In this document: positions 5,903 to 13,167 of the stretch, one piece after another
Layout of the letters: every line of letters begins with the position of its first letter
Numbering within the stretch: position 1 is the first letter of the stretch
Origin: Elusimicrobiota bacterium
Lineage (GTDB): Bacteria > Elusimicrobiota > Elusimicrobia > Elusimicrobiales > UBA9959
Reading direction: 5' to 3'
DNA length: 36,534 bases
NCBI GenBank assembly: GCA_009773155.1
Contig: WOVA01000022.1
Span: forward strand, 1-36,534
Notes under the pieces: model-generated
The model's input: only the letters and a program-made list of their open reading frames with translations
Database searches by the model: none
Told to the model about the DNA's origin: nothing
Program-made: the position numbers and the translations under genes

Positions 5903-8548
5903 CTAATAGGCAACCAGCACTTTGGCGGGGCGGCCGTTAAAAACGGGCGTCTGGCGGCGGCCGTGGAGGCGGCGGGCCATGTAGGAGACGTTCTCCGACA
6001 GGTATTCGTCCAGCTCGGCGGCGGTTATGGAGCGGTCGCCGTTCTTGTCGGCCTCGCCCTGCAGTCCCTTCAGGAAGAAATAGGTGAAAAGCGAATGCCT
6101 CTTCTCCGGGTACCAGGAGGAGATCTCGTCGGCCTTGGAGGAAGCGAAGACCTCGATCTTGCCCGAGCCCGGGACGACCGGCTCCACCCGCAGCGGGCTG
6201 GCCCGCGAGATCAGCGCGCCGCCGTCCGACTGGCCGCTGAAGCAGGTGTCCAGCACCACGCTGACGCGCCGGGCCGGCAGCCGGGCCAGGTTGTCGTAGA
6301 AAACCCCCAGCGGATAGCCGCCCAGCTTAACATAGTCGGGGTCGGCGTCCGAAGGGACCAGGTAGGCCTGCCTGCTGCGCACATCGGGCGCGCCGTGGCC
6401 GGTGTAATAGATAAAGACGTCCGATTTGCCTTTCTTGACATAGTCGGCCAGCTGTCCGGCGGGATTCTCGGAAGTGCCGAAAACCTTCTCCAGGTCCGCC
6501 TTGGTCGGGTCCTGCAGCAGGATGATATTTCCCTCGCGGTAACCCAGCGCGCGCACCAGGTATTCCCTGAACAGGCGCGCGTCGTTGAGCGCGTAGGCGA
6601 CGGAAGGGACATCCCGGTTCTTATAATTCTGAACGCCTATCACCACGGCCACGGCGTCGGGATTGCGGCCCCTGGCCGCGGGGATACTCAGCAGTTCCTC
6701 GCCGAAAGAAGGCATCTCCACCGGCTTGCGGTCGCCGGGCTTGCCTTTTATGTTCACCAGCTCCGTGCGCGGATAAGAGCGCTTCAGCTTGAGGTCCAGC
6801 GGCAGCTCGCGGCTGAACCGCGGACGGCTGTCGCTCACCACCAGCTTCACCGGCAGCTCATCGCTCCCCCTGTAATTTTTCTTGACGCTGAACGCCAGCT
6901 TGAGGTCCCGCCAGCCGCCGGGCTTTATATTGCCGCAATTAAAATCCGCCGCGCCCAGGAAAGTCAGGTCCGGCGAGCCGGAGACCGCCCGCACGCTTTC
7001 GCAGCGCGCCTCGCCGGCGCCCTTATTGACCAGCGTGACCGCCAGCTCAACCGATTCCCCCGGCTCTATCACGGTATTGCCGTTGCCGACCGAGAACTTC
7101 TCGGGCCTGTCCGGCTCGAAAGTGTCGTCCACCTCGATCTTCACCAGCCGCAGGTCCGGCGGCTCCAGCCGGCGGGTCTCGATGCGCACATCAAAGGGAT
7201 CCGGCGCGAAATCATTGGCCTCGCTTATACGCATACCGAATATAACCCCGCCGTCGCGCAGGTCCAGCCCGGTCCTTACGGGCACCGAATATTTCAGCTC
7301 CGCGCCGCCGTCCAGGTCGCCCAGGTCGTAGAACTTTTCGACGGCTATATCGGGGCTTTCGCGGCCCCGGCCGGCCTTAAGATACCAGCTCGAGACCGCC
7401 AGCTTCAGGCCGAAGGCCTTGCCGGCTCCCCGGGCGTTAGAGACGGTGAAAAAGAGATCCCCCTCCTCGTCGGCCTCCAGTATTTTATTGCCGGAATCGT
7501 CACGGAAGCCGACGCCGCTTACCGTCAGCAGGGGCGGCTTGGAGGGCATGATGAAAATATTCCGCGCGTCAGACTCGCCGCGGGAGGTTTTAACGCGAAA
7601 GCTGGCCGGGCCGGGCGCGATATCCCCCGGCAGCCGCACCGAGAGGCTCTCGTCGGCGAGCCTGGTCACCTCGCCGGGGACGCCGCTGAAGAGGACCGAC
7701 GTCACCGCCTCCCGGCTCCTGAAGCCGGAGCCGGATATTTCCAGTGTACTGCCCGGCGCCGGCTTTTCGGGGCCGAAAACGTAGATCCTGGGCCGCGCGT
7801 TCTCCCGCCTCTCATGGGCCGCCTCCCTCGCTTCCCTTACGGCGGGGAACCAGCCATCCCTGTCGCCTCTGCCGCCGAACCAGCCGCCGTAATACAAATC
7901 CACGCCGAGAAACCATGCATTATGCTTGTAGGCCGGGAATGAGATTTCGGCGCTTTCCACTCCCTTGGCCCTTATCGTCATATATCCCAGCTTGAGGTCC
8001 ATTATCTTGCCGAACGAATAGCCCAGGCCGAATTCATGGGAGGAAACGCCGCCTATGCTTAATTCAGAGGTGTAGTTATAGTCCGTCTGTTCATCGCGTA
8101 TGATACCCCAGGGACAGAGCGAGGCGTACAGGTAAAGAGCCCCTTGCGGGCTCTCGCCGCTTAGGCCCTGGGGCTTCCCGTTGTAGATGGGGCCTCCCAG
8201 GTAGGGGAGATAATAAAAGTCGAGGGAGAAAATCCGCCAGATATCCCAGCTGGAATCTGTTTTAGGGGGAGAAAAGGCCCACCAGGTGGAATATCCCCGC
8301 ACTGTATAGGGCTCCTTTGCATGGATGTACTCGATAGAAGTCCCCAGCCCGATGCGCGTCCGGTCGTCAAAGGCGGCAAAGGCGGCCCGAAGTTTATAGC
8401 CGTCGGGGTAACCCGCGGAAGCGGACGCCCCTAGATTGTAATGATGCCCGGTCCATTCCGCGCAAGCCCGGCCTTCAAAAGCGGCGACCGCGGAGAGCAG
8501 AACTCCCGCCGTCACAGCCCCGGTCATAAGCGCGCTTTTAGTCAGCAT
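5903..8548 (-). CDS. Secreted caspase-family (peptidase C14) protein with TIG and CARDB-like domains
   Basis: Residues 1-30 form a signal peptide. About 30-230 is rich in Tyr/Trp/Gly strands and could be a beta-sandwich or small barrel. About 250-340 is an IPT/TIG-like Ig fold (SGSGFRSREAVTSVLFSG). About 345-610 holds two CARDB-like repeats, each with an 'E-x-GE/D' acidic turn. The caspase-like domain (about 630-880) has the His-Cys dyad: His718 in YYTGHGAP and Cys769 in LDTCFSGQ. An EF-hand/dockerin-like loop DKNGDRSITAAEL follows, suggesting Ca binding. It should be an extracytoplasmic Cys peptidase. It is the last gene of an operon with two lipoproteins. The ATG has GGAGG at a long spacing of 12. 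Confidence 0.88.
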   Translation of the reverse strand: MLTKSALMTGAVTAGVLLSAVAAFEGRACAEWTGHHYNLGASASAGYPDGYKLRAAFAAFDDRTRIGLGTSIEYIHAKEPYTVRGYSTWWAFSPPKTDSSWDIWRIFSLDFYYLPYLGGPIYNGKPQGLSGESPQGALYLYASLCPWGIIRDEQTDYNYTSELSIGGVSSHEFGLGYSFGKIMDLKLGYMTIRAKGVESAEISFPAYKHNAWFLGVDLYYGGWFGGRGDRDGWFPAVREAREAAHERRENARPRIYVFGPEKPAPGSTLEISGSGFRSREAVTSVLFSGVPGEVTRLADESLSVRLPGDIAPGPASFRVKTSRGESDARNIFIMPSKPPLLTVSGVGFRDDSGNKILEADEEGDLFFTVSNARGAGKAFGLKLAVSSWYLKAGRGRESPDIAVEKFYDLGDLDGGAELKYSVPVRTGLDLRDGGVIFGMRISEANDFAPDPFDVRIETRRLEPPDLRLVKIEVDDTFEPDRPEKFSVGNGNTVIEPGESVELAVTLVNKGAGEARCESVRAVSGSPDLTFLGAADFNCGNIKPGGWRDLKLAFSVKKNYRGSDELPVKLVVSDSRPRFSRELPLDLKLKRSYPRTELVNIKGKPGDRKPVEMPSFGEELLSIPAARGRNPDAVAVVIGVQNYKNRDVPSVAYALNDARLFREYLVRALGYREGNIILLQDPTKADLEKVFGTSENPAGQLADYVKKGKSDVFIYYTGHGAPDVRSRQAYLVPSDADPDYVKLGGYPLGVFYDNLARLPARRVSVVLDTCFSGQSDGGALISRASPLRVEPVVPGSGKIEVFASSKADEISSWYPEKRHSLFTYFFLKGLQGEADKNGDRSITAAELDEYLSENVSYMARRLHGRRQTPVFNGRPAKVLVAY

Positions 8549-8602
8549 AGATCACCGCTGCCTCCGGCGGCCCCGGGTCGTCCCGGGGCCGCGCGCCCGC
8601 CG

Positions 8603-9238
8603 CTACTGCCCCTTCACCAGCTCCGCTATCCTGGCGCGCACGGACGATTCGCGCTTGCGCGCCTCGTCCAGGTCCTTCTGCAGGTCCTCCTGCACGCGCT
8701 TCACCTGCCCCTCGATGAAGTATTTCCGCAGTGTACCCTCGTCCTTAAGCCCCTGCATCGCCCATTTCTCGGCCGCGGCGCCGCTGTAGAGTATGCGCAC
8801 CCAGTAGCGGCCGGTCTTGTCGTCGACCAGTTCCTGCATCTGCCAGGGGCCGCGCAGCTGCGAGTCCACGATGCTTTTCTGCATCGTCTTCATCTCCTCT
8901 ATCGAGGAAGCCTCTTTGTAGTCGGACTTCCTGTACTCGCTCCAGTCGGCCATAGTGCGCTTCCAGACCGCCTCCACTACGGACTCCACCTTGCGCGCCA
9001 GGTCCGCCTGGGCCGAAGTGATGGCCGCCTCGCGCATCAGCGCGAAGTTGGAGCGCTTGTCCGACGTCCCTATCCCCGTGACGATCAGCCCGCCGGCCTC
9101 CTCGGCCAGCGCCTTGAAAGGCGTCGCCTCCGAGTAGCGCCCCTGCACCTCGTCGCGCACCACCTCGCTCCTGCTCCCTCCGCAGGCCGCAAGGGCCCCC
9201 AGCATCGCCGCCGCCGCAACTGCCATGATGGTTCTCAT
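8603..9238 (-). CDS. LPP20-like lipoprotein (211 aa)
   Basis: Signal peptide with lipobox LAAC (Cys19). The body has a GIGTS...REAAITSAQADLARKVESVVE segment, the recurring pattern of the LPP20/FlgP-like family (small alpha/beta domain where an Ala-rich helix follows a GxG turn). The C-terminal 50 residues are a charged coiled-coil-like helix. Members are outer-membrane or periplasmic lipoproteins of unclear function. The ATG is preceded by GGGAGG. It lies 9 bp after the DUF4384 lipoprotein gene and 54 bp before the caspase gene, so the three probably form one envelope complex. Confidence 0.75.
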   Translation of the reverse strand: MRTIMAVAAAAMLGALAACGGSRSEVVRDEVQGRYSEATPFKALAEEAGGLIVTGIGTSDKRSNFALMREAAITSAQADLARKVESVVEAVWKRTMADWSEYRKSDYKEASSIEEMKTMQKSIVDSQLRGPWQMQELVDDKTGRYWVRILYSGAAAEKWAMQGLKDEGTLRKYFIEGQVKRVQEDLQKDLDEARKRESSVRARIAELVKGQ

Positions 9239-9247
9239 AGTTCCTCC

Positions 9248-10207
9248 CTATTTCTTTCCTTTGATAGAATAAAACAGCACCAGCGCCGTCCAATCGGAGC
9301 GCTCAAAGAGCGCCAGCCTCTTCACAAGGTCCTTCAGGCCGCCCGCATCACCGCCGAACCCCTCCGGATCTGCCAGCGGGCGCCCCCTGGTGGCTATCAC
9401 GTGAAGTATTTCGGCCGACTCCGGCCGCCCCGCCGGCAGCGAGGCCGTCAGCCGGAAGTAGCGGTCCCCGGGGATCCCCAGAACCTCCCCCGCCCTCACG
9501 AAATTCTCCGGCGCGTGGCGGTTAGGGAACACCAGGCTCACCCCGCCGTCCTCGTCACAGTTGAGCAGCGTTATATAGGCGTCCCGGCTCAGGCGCAGCC
9601 GCAGCGCCACCTCGTCGCCGTCGAAATAGGCCGGCTTGTCCAGGTCCGCGCTCAGCCTGAAATCCGGGTCGGGCGGGCCTTTGAACCGCGCCTCGCCGCG
9701 TATTCTCACCGTGCAGCGGTGCGCGCCGCCGTCCAGAACGCAGACCGGCGGGCCGGCGCGCTCATAGGAAACCAGCGAATCGGACCAGACGTTTATATAC
9801 TTGCCGATGAACTGGTAACTGCCGCCGCCCGATTCCTGCATTATGTTCTGAAAGCCCGAATAGACGTTCACCCCGGCCTCCCGCGCCGCCCTGGCCAGCG
9901 CGTCCTCCTCCGCGCGCTTCTCGGCGTCGATGAGGCGCTCATACCGGGAGGCCCGCCCCTCGCCCTCTGCCTCGAACTTCAGCGAGCCCGCGCCGCCGGC
10001 GAAAGTCTTTACGGGCGACGGGACAGCCCCGGCGGCCGCCGCGCGATCGTCCGACAATTCCCGCTGCACGCCCTCGATGCGCGACTTTATCCCGTCCAGC
10101 TCCTCCACCGACACATGCCGGCGCCGCCCGCCCGCGCAGGCGGAGAGCGCAACCGCAAGCGCTGCCAGCACAACGGCCTTGAACTTGTATCGCCAGAGAC
10201 GGTCCAC
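9248..10207 (-). CDS. DUF4384-domain lipoprotein
   Basis: I choose the GTG at 10207 because GAGGGAGG lies 5 bases upstream and a lipoprotein signal peptide follows directly (lipobox LSAC, Cys24). Residues about 25-70 are a charged linker, about 70-190 an LPP20-like helical/beta region (ALARAAREAGVNVYSG), and about 195-300 a DUF4384 domain (ADLDKPAYFDGDEVALRLR, AYITLLNCDEDG, LVFPN). DUF4384 is known mostly attached to caspase-like or kinase-like signalling proteins, which matches the caspase gene two positions on. It is driven by promoter-module copy 2, with a predicted leader of 21 bases. Confidence 0.82.
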   Translation of the reverse strand: MDRLWRYKFKAVVLAALAVALSACAGGRRRHVSVEELDGIKSRIEGVQRELSDDRAAAAGAVPSPVKTFAGGAGSLKFEAEGEGRASRYERLIDAEKRAEEDALARAAREAGVNVYSGFQNIMQESGGGSYQFIGKYINVWSDSLVSYERAGPPVCVLDGGAHRCTVRIRGEARFKGPPDPDFRLSADLDKPAYFDGDEVALRLRLSRDAYITLLNCDEDGGVSLVFPNRHAPENFVRAGEVLGIPGDRYFRLTASLPAGRPESAEILHVIATRGRPLADPEGFGGDAGGLKDLVKRLALFERSDWTALVLFYSIKGKK

Positions 10208-10234
10208 CTTGCCTCCCTCATTCCCTACGCAAAT

Positions 10235-10268
10235 AGTGTAGAACACCGGCCCGACAGCGTGGTGTCGG
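10235..10268 (-). promoter_or_regulatory. Palindrome/-10 promoter module, copy 2
   Basis: Perfect arms (CCGACA/TGTCGG, 10251-10268), inner CCACGC, 10-bp spacer, TACACT (10235-10240). It points to the DUF4384-LPP20-caspase operon. The predicted +1 is near 10228, 21 bases before the GTG, leaving room for the GAGGGAGG site. Confidence 0.75.
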
Positions 10269-10277
10269 AGCGCTTTG

Positions 10278-10982
10278 TCATATCTTACCGTGCTCGCGCA
10301 ATGAGGTCAGATAGGACACCACTATTTTGTCCTGCTTCAGCCCGGGATTGCGCGCCACAAGCCGCAGCAGGTGCTTTATGCAGCGCGATTCCCCCGCGCT
10401 GTAATTTATCGCGTCCATATAGGCCTTGGCGGCCAGGTCCGTCTTCCCCATATGCTCATAAGCCACGCCGGCGTTCTTAAACGCGTTATAGGCCTTGGGC
10501 TCCTTCTCCATTGCCTTCTCCAGGACCTCCAGCGCCTCCTTAAAACAGCGCAGATAATTCAGGCAGAACCCCAGGTTGTTAAACCTGTAATAAGCCGCCT
10601 TCCGGTCTTCTATTTTAAAGTCGATCGCCGCCCGATACAGCCAGGCCGCCCCGACATAATCCCCCACGCTCTCGCAATAAGCGCCTTCGGCAACCAGGTG
10701 CCCTCCGGCCAGGTTCTCATATTTGGTCGATATAAGCAGCCGCATATCCCCGATAAACTGCTCCGCCAGTTCGCGGGTGAGCCTTTCCCGCTTAAGCGCT
10801 CTCTCGGCCCGCGAAAGGCCGGTCAGCGCCAGCAGCGCCGTCATAACGTCCGATATGCGCCCGGCCGATTTGAGAACCTCTACATAGTGCTCCCGGGGTT
10901 CCGGCGGAATGTCGGCCCGCAGATGTTCCGTCGGACCGATAAAAAGCTCCTCTTCCATATCTATTTCAGGCAAATTATTCAT
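10278..10982 (-). CDS. TPR-repeat protein (234 aa)
   Basis: The C-terminal half (about residues 95-205) has three tetratricopeptide-like helix pairs (EGAYCESVGDYVGAAWLYRAAI, the CFKEALEVLEKAM pair, and NAGVAYEHMGKTDLAAKAY). The N-terminal 90 residues are acidic and helical. It is cytoplasmic, with no signal peptide. It should act as a protein-protein scaffold. The ATG overlaps the stop of the single-span membrane protein gene (ATGA) and has GAGGAGGGG upstream. It is the last gene of a three-gene operon started by promoter-module copy 3. Confidence 0.78.
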   Translation of the reverse strand: MNNLPEIDMEEELFIGPTEHLRADIPPEPREHYVEVLKSAGRISDVMTALLALTGLSRAERALKRERLTRELAEQFIGDMRLLISTKYENLAGGHLVAEGAYCESVGDYVGAAWLYRAAIDFKIEDRKAAYYRFNNLGFCLNYLRCFKEALEVLEKAMEKEPKAYNAFKNAGVAYEHMGKTDLAAKAYMDAINYSAGESRCIKHLLRLVARNPGLKQDKIVVSYLTSLREHGKI

Positions 10983-11332
10983 ATTCCCCTCCTCAAATCC
11001 CGCAGGGCACTCTCATATATGCCGGTAAAAGTCTTCCAGTATTGCGCCTCGCTCATCCCGGGCTCCAGAGCCCGTTTTATGATATTGAAGATATTGGCCA
11101 GCACAAAGGCGACGGCGCCCAGGAGGATGGTCACGATCAATTCGCTCCTGGTGCCCCGGGCTTTCTCCGCGACCAGCAGTTCCGCGACGGACTTGTTTAT
11201 CCCCGTCACAAAACCATCAATGACGGGCTTGATCCAGAGCGCGTCCTCTGCCGGTTTAGTTTCCTGCCTGCCTCCCGGCGGCGTAGCGAGGCATTCCTCG
11301 TAATACCCTTTGAAAAGATTTTCTTCAGACAT
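10979..11332 (-). CDS. Single-span membrane protein (117 aa)
   Basis: One hydrophobic helix (about residues 64-86, IVTILLGAVAFVLANIF) lies between a 60-residue N-terminal region and a short charged C-terminal region. No domain is recognised. The ATG has GGGGGAG. The stop overlaps the TPR gene start, so the two products likely meet, with the TPR protein recruited to the membrane. The function is unknown. Confidence 0.65.
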   Translation of the reverse strand: MSEENLFKGYYEECLATPPGGRQETKPAEDALWIKPVIDGFVTGINKSVAELLVAEKARGTRSELIVTILLGAVAFVLANIFNIIKRALEPGMSEAQYWKTFTGIYESALRDLRRGI

Positions 11333-11355
11333 AATCTCCCCCGCCGCCGGCCGGC

Positions 11356-11613
11356 TCAGGCCTGTCCCCCGTCTCTCTTCCGGCGGACATGATCGATCAC
11401 GTCCTTTGCCACTTTTGCCAGCAGCCCGGCGACATAAACGGTATGCTGGTCGTCATTTTTCCCGATAGTTCCGCCGATCATATATCCGACGCCCTCCAGG
11501 AAATTGCGCTCCTTTTCCGTTACCTCCCCTACCACTTCCACCCGCAGGTTGCGGTCATGGGAAAGCTTCAGGTTCTTGAGGTAATTCTTCCTCATCTCCG
11601 GTTTTTCAGCCAT
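11356..11613 (-). CDS. Small basic hypothetical protein (85 aa)
   Basis: I choose the ATG at 11613, preceded by GGAAGGGGAGGGG; the frame is open further upstream but that part is not protein-like and precedes the predicted transcription start. The product is basic and mixed alpha/beta with a central GVGYMIGGTIG glycine-rich segment. No family is recognised. It is the first gene of the operon with the membrane and TPR genes. Promoter-module copy 3 gives a 20-base leader. Confidence 0.6.
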   Translation of the reverse strand: MAEKPEMRKNYLKNLKLSHDRNLRVEVVGEVTEKERNFLEGVGYMIGGTIGKNDDQHTVYVAGLLAKVAKDVIDHVRRKRDGGQA

Positions 11614-11639
11614 ATCCCCTCCCCTTCCTTCCAGCCAAC

Positions 11640-11673
11640 AGTGTAGAAGGTCCGCCCGACAGCGTGGTGTCGG
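11640..11673 (-). promoter_or_regulatory. Palindrome/-10 promoter module, copy 3
   Basis: Perfect arms at 11656-11673, inner CCACGC, 10-bp spacer, TACACT at 11640-11645. Predicted +1 near 11633, 20 bases upstream of the 85-residue protein's ATG. Confidence 0.75.
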
Positions 11674-11712
11674 CAGCCGCGCGACACACCCGCTCTCCCT
11701 AAACGCTTCACC

Positions 11713-11745
11713 ATATATATCCCCACACACCGGATATTTGTTTCA
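11713..11745. repeat. Imperfect direct repeat, left copy
   Basis: An atatat-cc-ccacaca-ccgg-t-ttgtt pattern that recurs with gaps at 12524-12556. The two copies flank the NYN gene and the 70-residue gene (11750-12430). They may be remnants of an insertion boundary or related regulatory tracts; the similarity is modest. Confidence 0.3.
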
Positions 11746-11749
11746 TGAC

Positions 11750-12208
11750 TCAAGCGAAGGAGTGCAGGCTTAGCCCGTGCCGCTCAACCATCTCTATCAG
11801 GCTGTCGGGGTTGATCACATGGGCGGAAAGCTTCCTGGCATTTGCGGCAAGCTCCCGGTCAAAGGTGAGCAACAATACCTGTCTCCGATCCCGCGAGGGC
11901 AACGCCGATATCCGGCGTATAATCATATCGTCCGAACTGCTGTAGCCTGAGCAGATACAAGTCAGCTTCCCTACGCCCGCCTCGAAGATGTCCCGCGGTT
12001 TCCCATCGAAATGCACCTCAACAGCGGAATTTAACCGGCTATTGAACTTCGTGAATTTAGGGCACCGCTTGATAAAGCGCTTAAGAACCGACACAAAGGC
12101 CGAGGAATTCGCCGTATCCCCGCGGTAGCGCTCTTTCCGCGCTTCCACAGGACTGAAGCCGTATATCTTGCGAACCAGGTTTGAACCGTCAATTACCAGG
12201 TATTTCAT
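11750..12208 (-). CDS. NYN/YacP-like PIN-fold nuclease (152 aa)
   Basis: The N-terminus reads YLVIDGSNLVRK (first Asp of the PIN-like site), then VEVHFDGKPRD, SGYSSSDDMIIRRI (acidic pair) and VLLLTFDRELAANARK (last Asp). This is the order in the YacP/NYN branch of PIN-fold RNases, which bind or cut RNA. It is short, about one domain, with no extra modules. The ATG is preceded by AAGGAAAA. It lies 9 bp after a 70-residue gene and probably shares its transcript. Base composition is less GC-rich than the neighbours, hinting at transfer. Confidence 0.7.
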   Translation of the reverse strand: MKYLVIDGSNLVRKIYGFSPVEARKERYRGDTANSSAFVSVLKRFIKRCPKFTKFNSRLNSAVEVHFDGKPRDIFEAGVGKLTCICSGYSSSDDMIIRRISALPSRDRRQVLLLTFDRELAANARKLSAHVINPDSLIEMVERHGLSLHSFA

Positions 12209-12217
12209 ATGTTTTCC

Positions 12218-12430
12218 TTATTTGGACCACTTAATTGCTATCTTGTTTATCCTCACATCCTGAGTGTATTTCCGAGCCGCCTCAAGCGCATCCTGCCGAA
12301 TCGGGCTAACCCCCACTGGTTTTGGCAGAATTGAGAAGTAGTGCTCCTTTTCCCTCTTAATCGCCTGCCCATTCTGATTCCAGTAAGCCCTGCTATTGTT
12401 GAACCTGTTCCACGCTTTGTGCCCCGCCAT
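12218..12430 (-). CDS. Small basic hypothetical protein (70 aa)
   Basis: I choose ATG 12430 (MAGHKAW) because GGAGG lies 5 bases upstream; a further in-frame ATG at 12442 overlaps that site. The protein is basic with several Trp and Asn residues and an Arg/Lys-rich middle. No domain is recognised; a nucleic-acid-binding partner of the adjacent NYN nuclease is possible but only inferred from position. AT content is higher than in the bulk of the window. Confidence 0.55.
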   Translation of the reverse strand: MAGHKAWNRFNNSRAYWNQNGQAIKREKEHYFSILPKPVGVSPIRQDALEAARKYTQDVRINKIAIKWSK

Positions 12431-12523
12431 ATCGTCCTCCAATCTTTCCGGTTCTTATGGACATATGCCCTGATATTCGACTTTTGTTACCGCTTTTTGC
12501 CTCTTTTCTAATTCGCCTCTTGA

Positions 12524-12556
12524 GTATATATGCCTCCACACATCCGGTTTGTTACC
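12524..12556. repeat. Imperfect direct repeat, right copy
   Basis: Partner of 11713-11745 (gtatatatgcctccacacat..ccgg..ttgtt). Together they bracket the NYN nuclease gene and the 70-residue gene. Confidence 0.3.
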
Positions 12557-12570
12557 CATAAAAACAGAAT

Positions 12571-12601
12571 CCCTCTGACAGCAGCAAAGACTGTCAGAGG
12601 G
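12571..12601 (-). terminator. Rho-independent-like terminator after the HEAT-repeat gene
   Basis: Perfect 11-bp stem CCCTCTGACAG / CTGTCAGAGGG with a 9-base loop, 27 bases after the HEAT gene stop. On the minus strand it is followed by ATTCTGTTTTT. The 5' part of the stem and the 3' T-run suit termination of minus-strand transcripts. Confidence 0.7.
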
Positions 12602-12627
12602 AAATCCAACGAAGACCGATTTAAGTA

Positions 12628-13107
12628 TTACTTTGAGTGGTTATTGTAGCCAGAATTTTCAATAGCAGCCTTTAAAGCCAACCTTATTTCATTGCTATCG
12701 TCTTCTAACGCTGCGGCAAGCGTCTTTTTCTCACTGGGGTCTTCAATTACAGCCAAGGCTAAAGCGGCACTTACGCGAACCTGGATATCTGAATCGTTAT
12801 CTACCGCAGACAACAGATTGGCGCAGGCGGTTGAATCCCCTACCTCAAACAATGCCTCTGCTGCGGCGCGTCTAACCACTGCACTTTTATCTGTACTAAG
12901 GATTTCCGACAAAAGCAAAACTATTGCAGGTTCTGCAGACGTACCACCAAAAGCTTCTAACAGCATGGCTCGCTTATGCTCATCCTTTTCTTTCCCGAGG
13001 AAAGAACGAATTTTCTCTAGGGCGCAAGCGTTCTTAACCTCTAACCCACCTTGTGTCTCTAGATTCCAATCTTTAAATTCTTTCGCCAACTCAATAAAAT
13101 CTGACAA
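12628..13107 (-). CDS. HEAT-repeat protein, N-terminus probably frameshifted
   Basis: The protein is made of about four helical HEAT repeats (for example VVRRAAAEALFEVGD and VRVSAALALAVIEDPS), a scaffold fold for protein or nucleic-acid binding. The start is problematic: the only in-frame start codon is a TTG at 13107 without a ribosome binding site, and the frame stays open upstream. A strong GGGAGG plus ATG at 13151, placed 34 bases after the predicted +1 of promoter-module copy 4, is one frame off. Adding one T to the T5 run (13125-13129) would join them as MSYTSLNLFYASHELLSDF. GC content is lower than in the neighbours. Confidence 0.7.
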   Translation of the reverse strand: MSDFIELAKEFKDWNLETQGGLEVKNACALEKIRSFLGKEKDEHKRAMLLEAFGGTSAEPAIVLLLSEILSTDKSAVVRRAAAEALFEVGDSTACANLLSAVDNDSDIQVRVSAALALAVIEDPSEKKTLAAALEDDSNEIRLALKAAIENSGYNNHSK

Positions 13108-13167
13108 TAACTCATGACTCGCATAAAAAGGTTTAGAGAAGTGTAAGACATCCAGACCTCCCTGACT

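Noticed and set aside
5900-7942. Long plus-strand open frame (about 680 codons) opposite the caspase gene
   Set aside because: It is antisense to a protein with clear caspase, TIG and CARDB-like motifs; its translation is Arg/Gly/His/Gln-rich without domains, typical of a shadow in GC-rich DNA.
8441-10480. Plus-strand open frame of about 680 codons opposite the lipoprotein genes
   Set aside because: It covers three genes with lipoboxes or start sites on the other strand and reads as low-complexity Arg/Pro/His protein.
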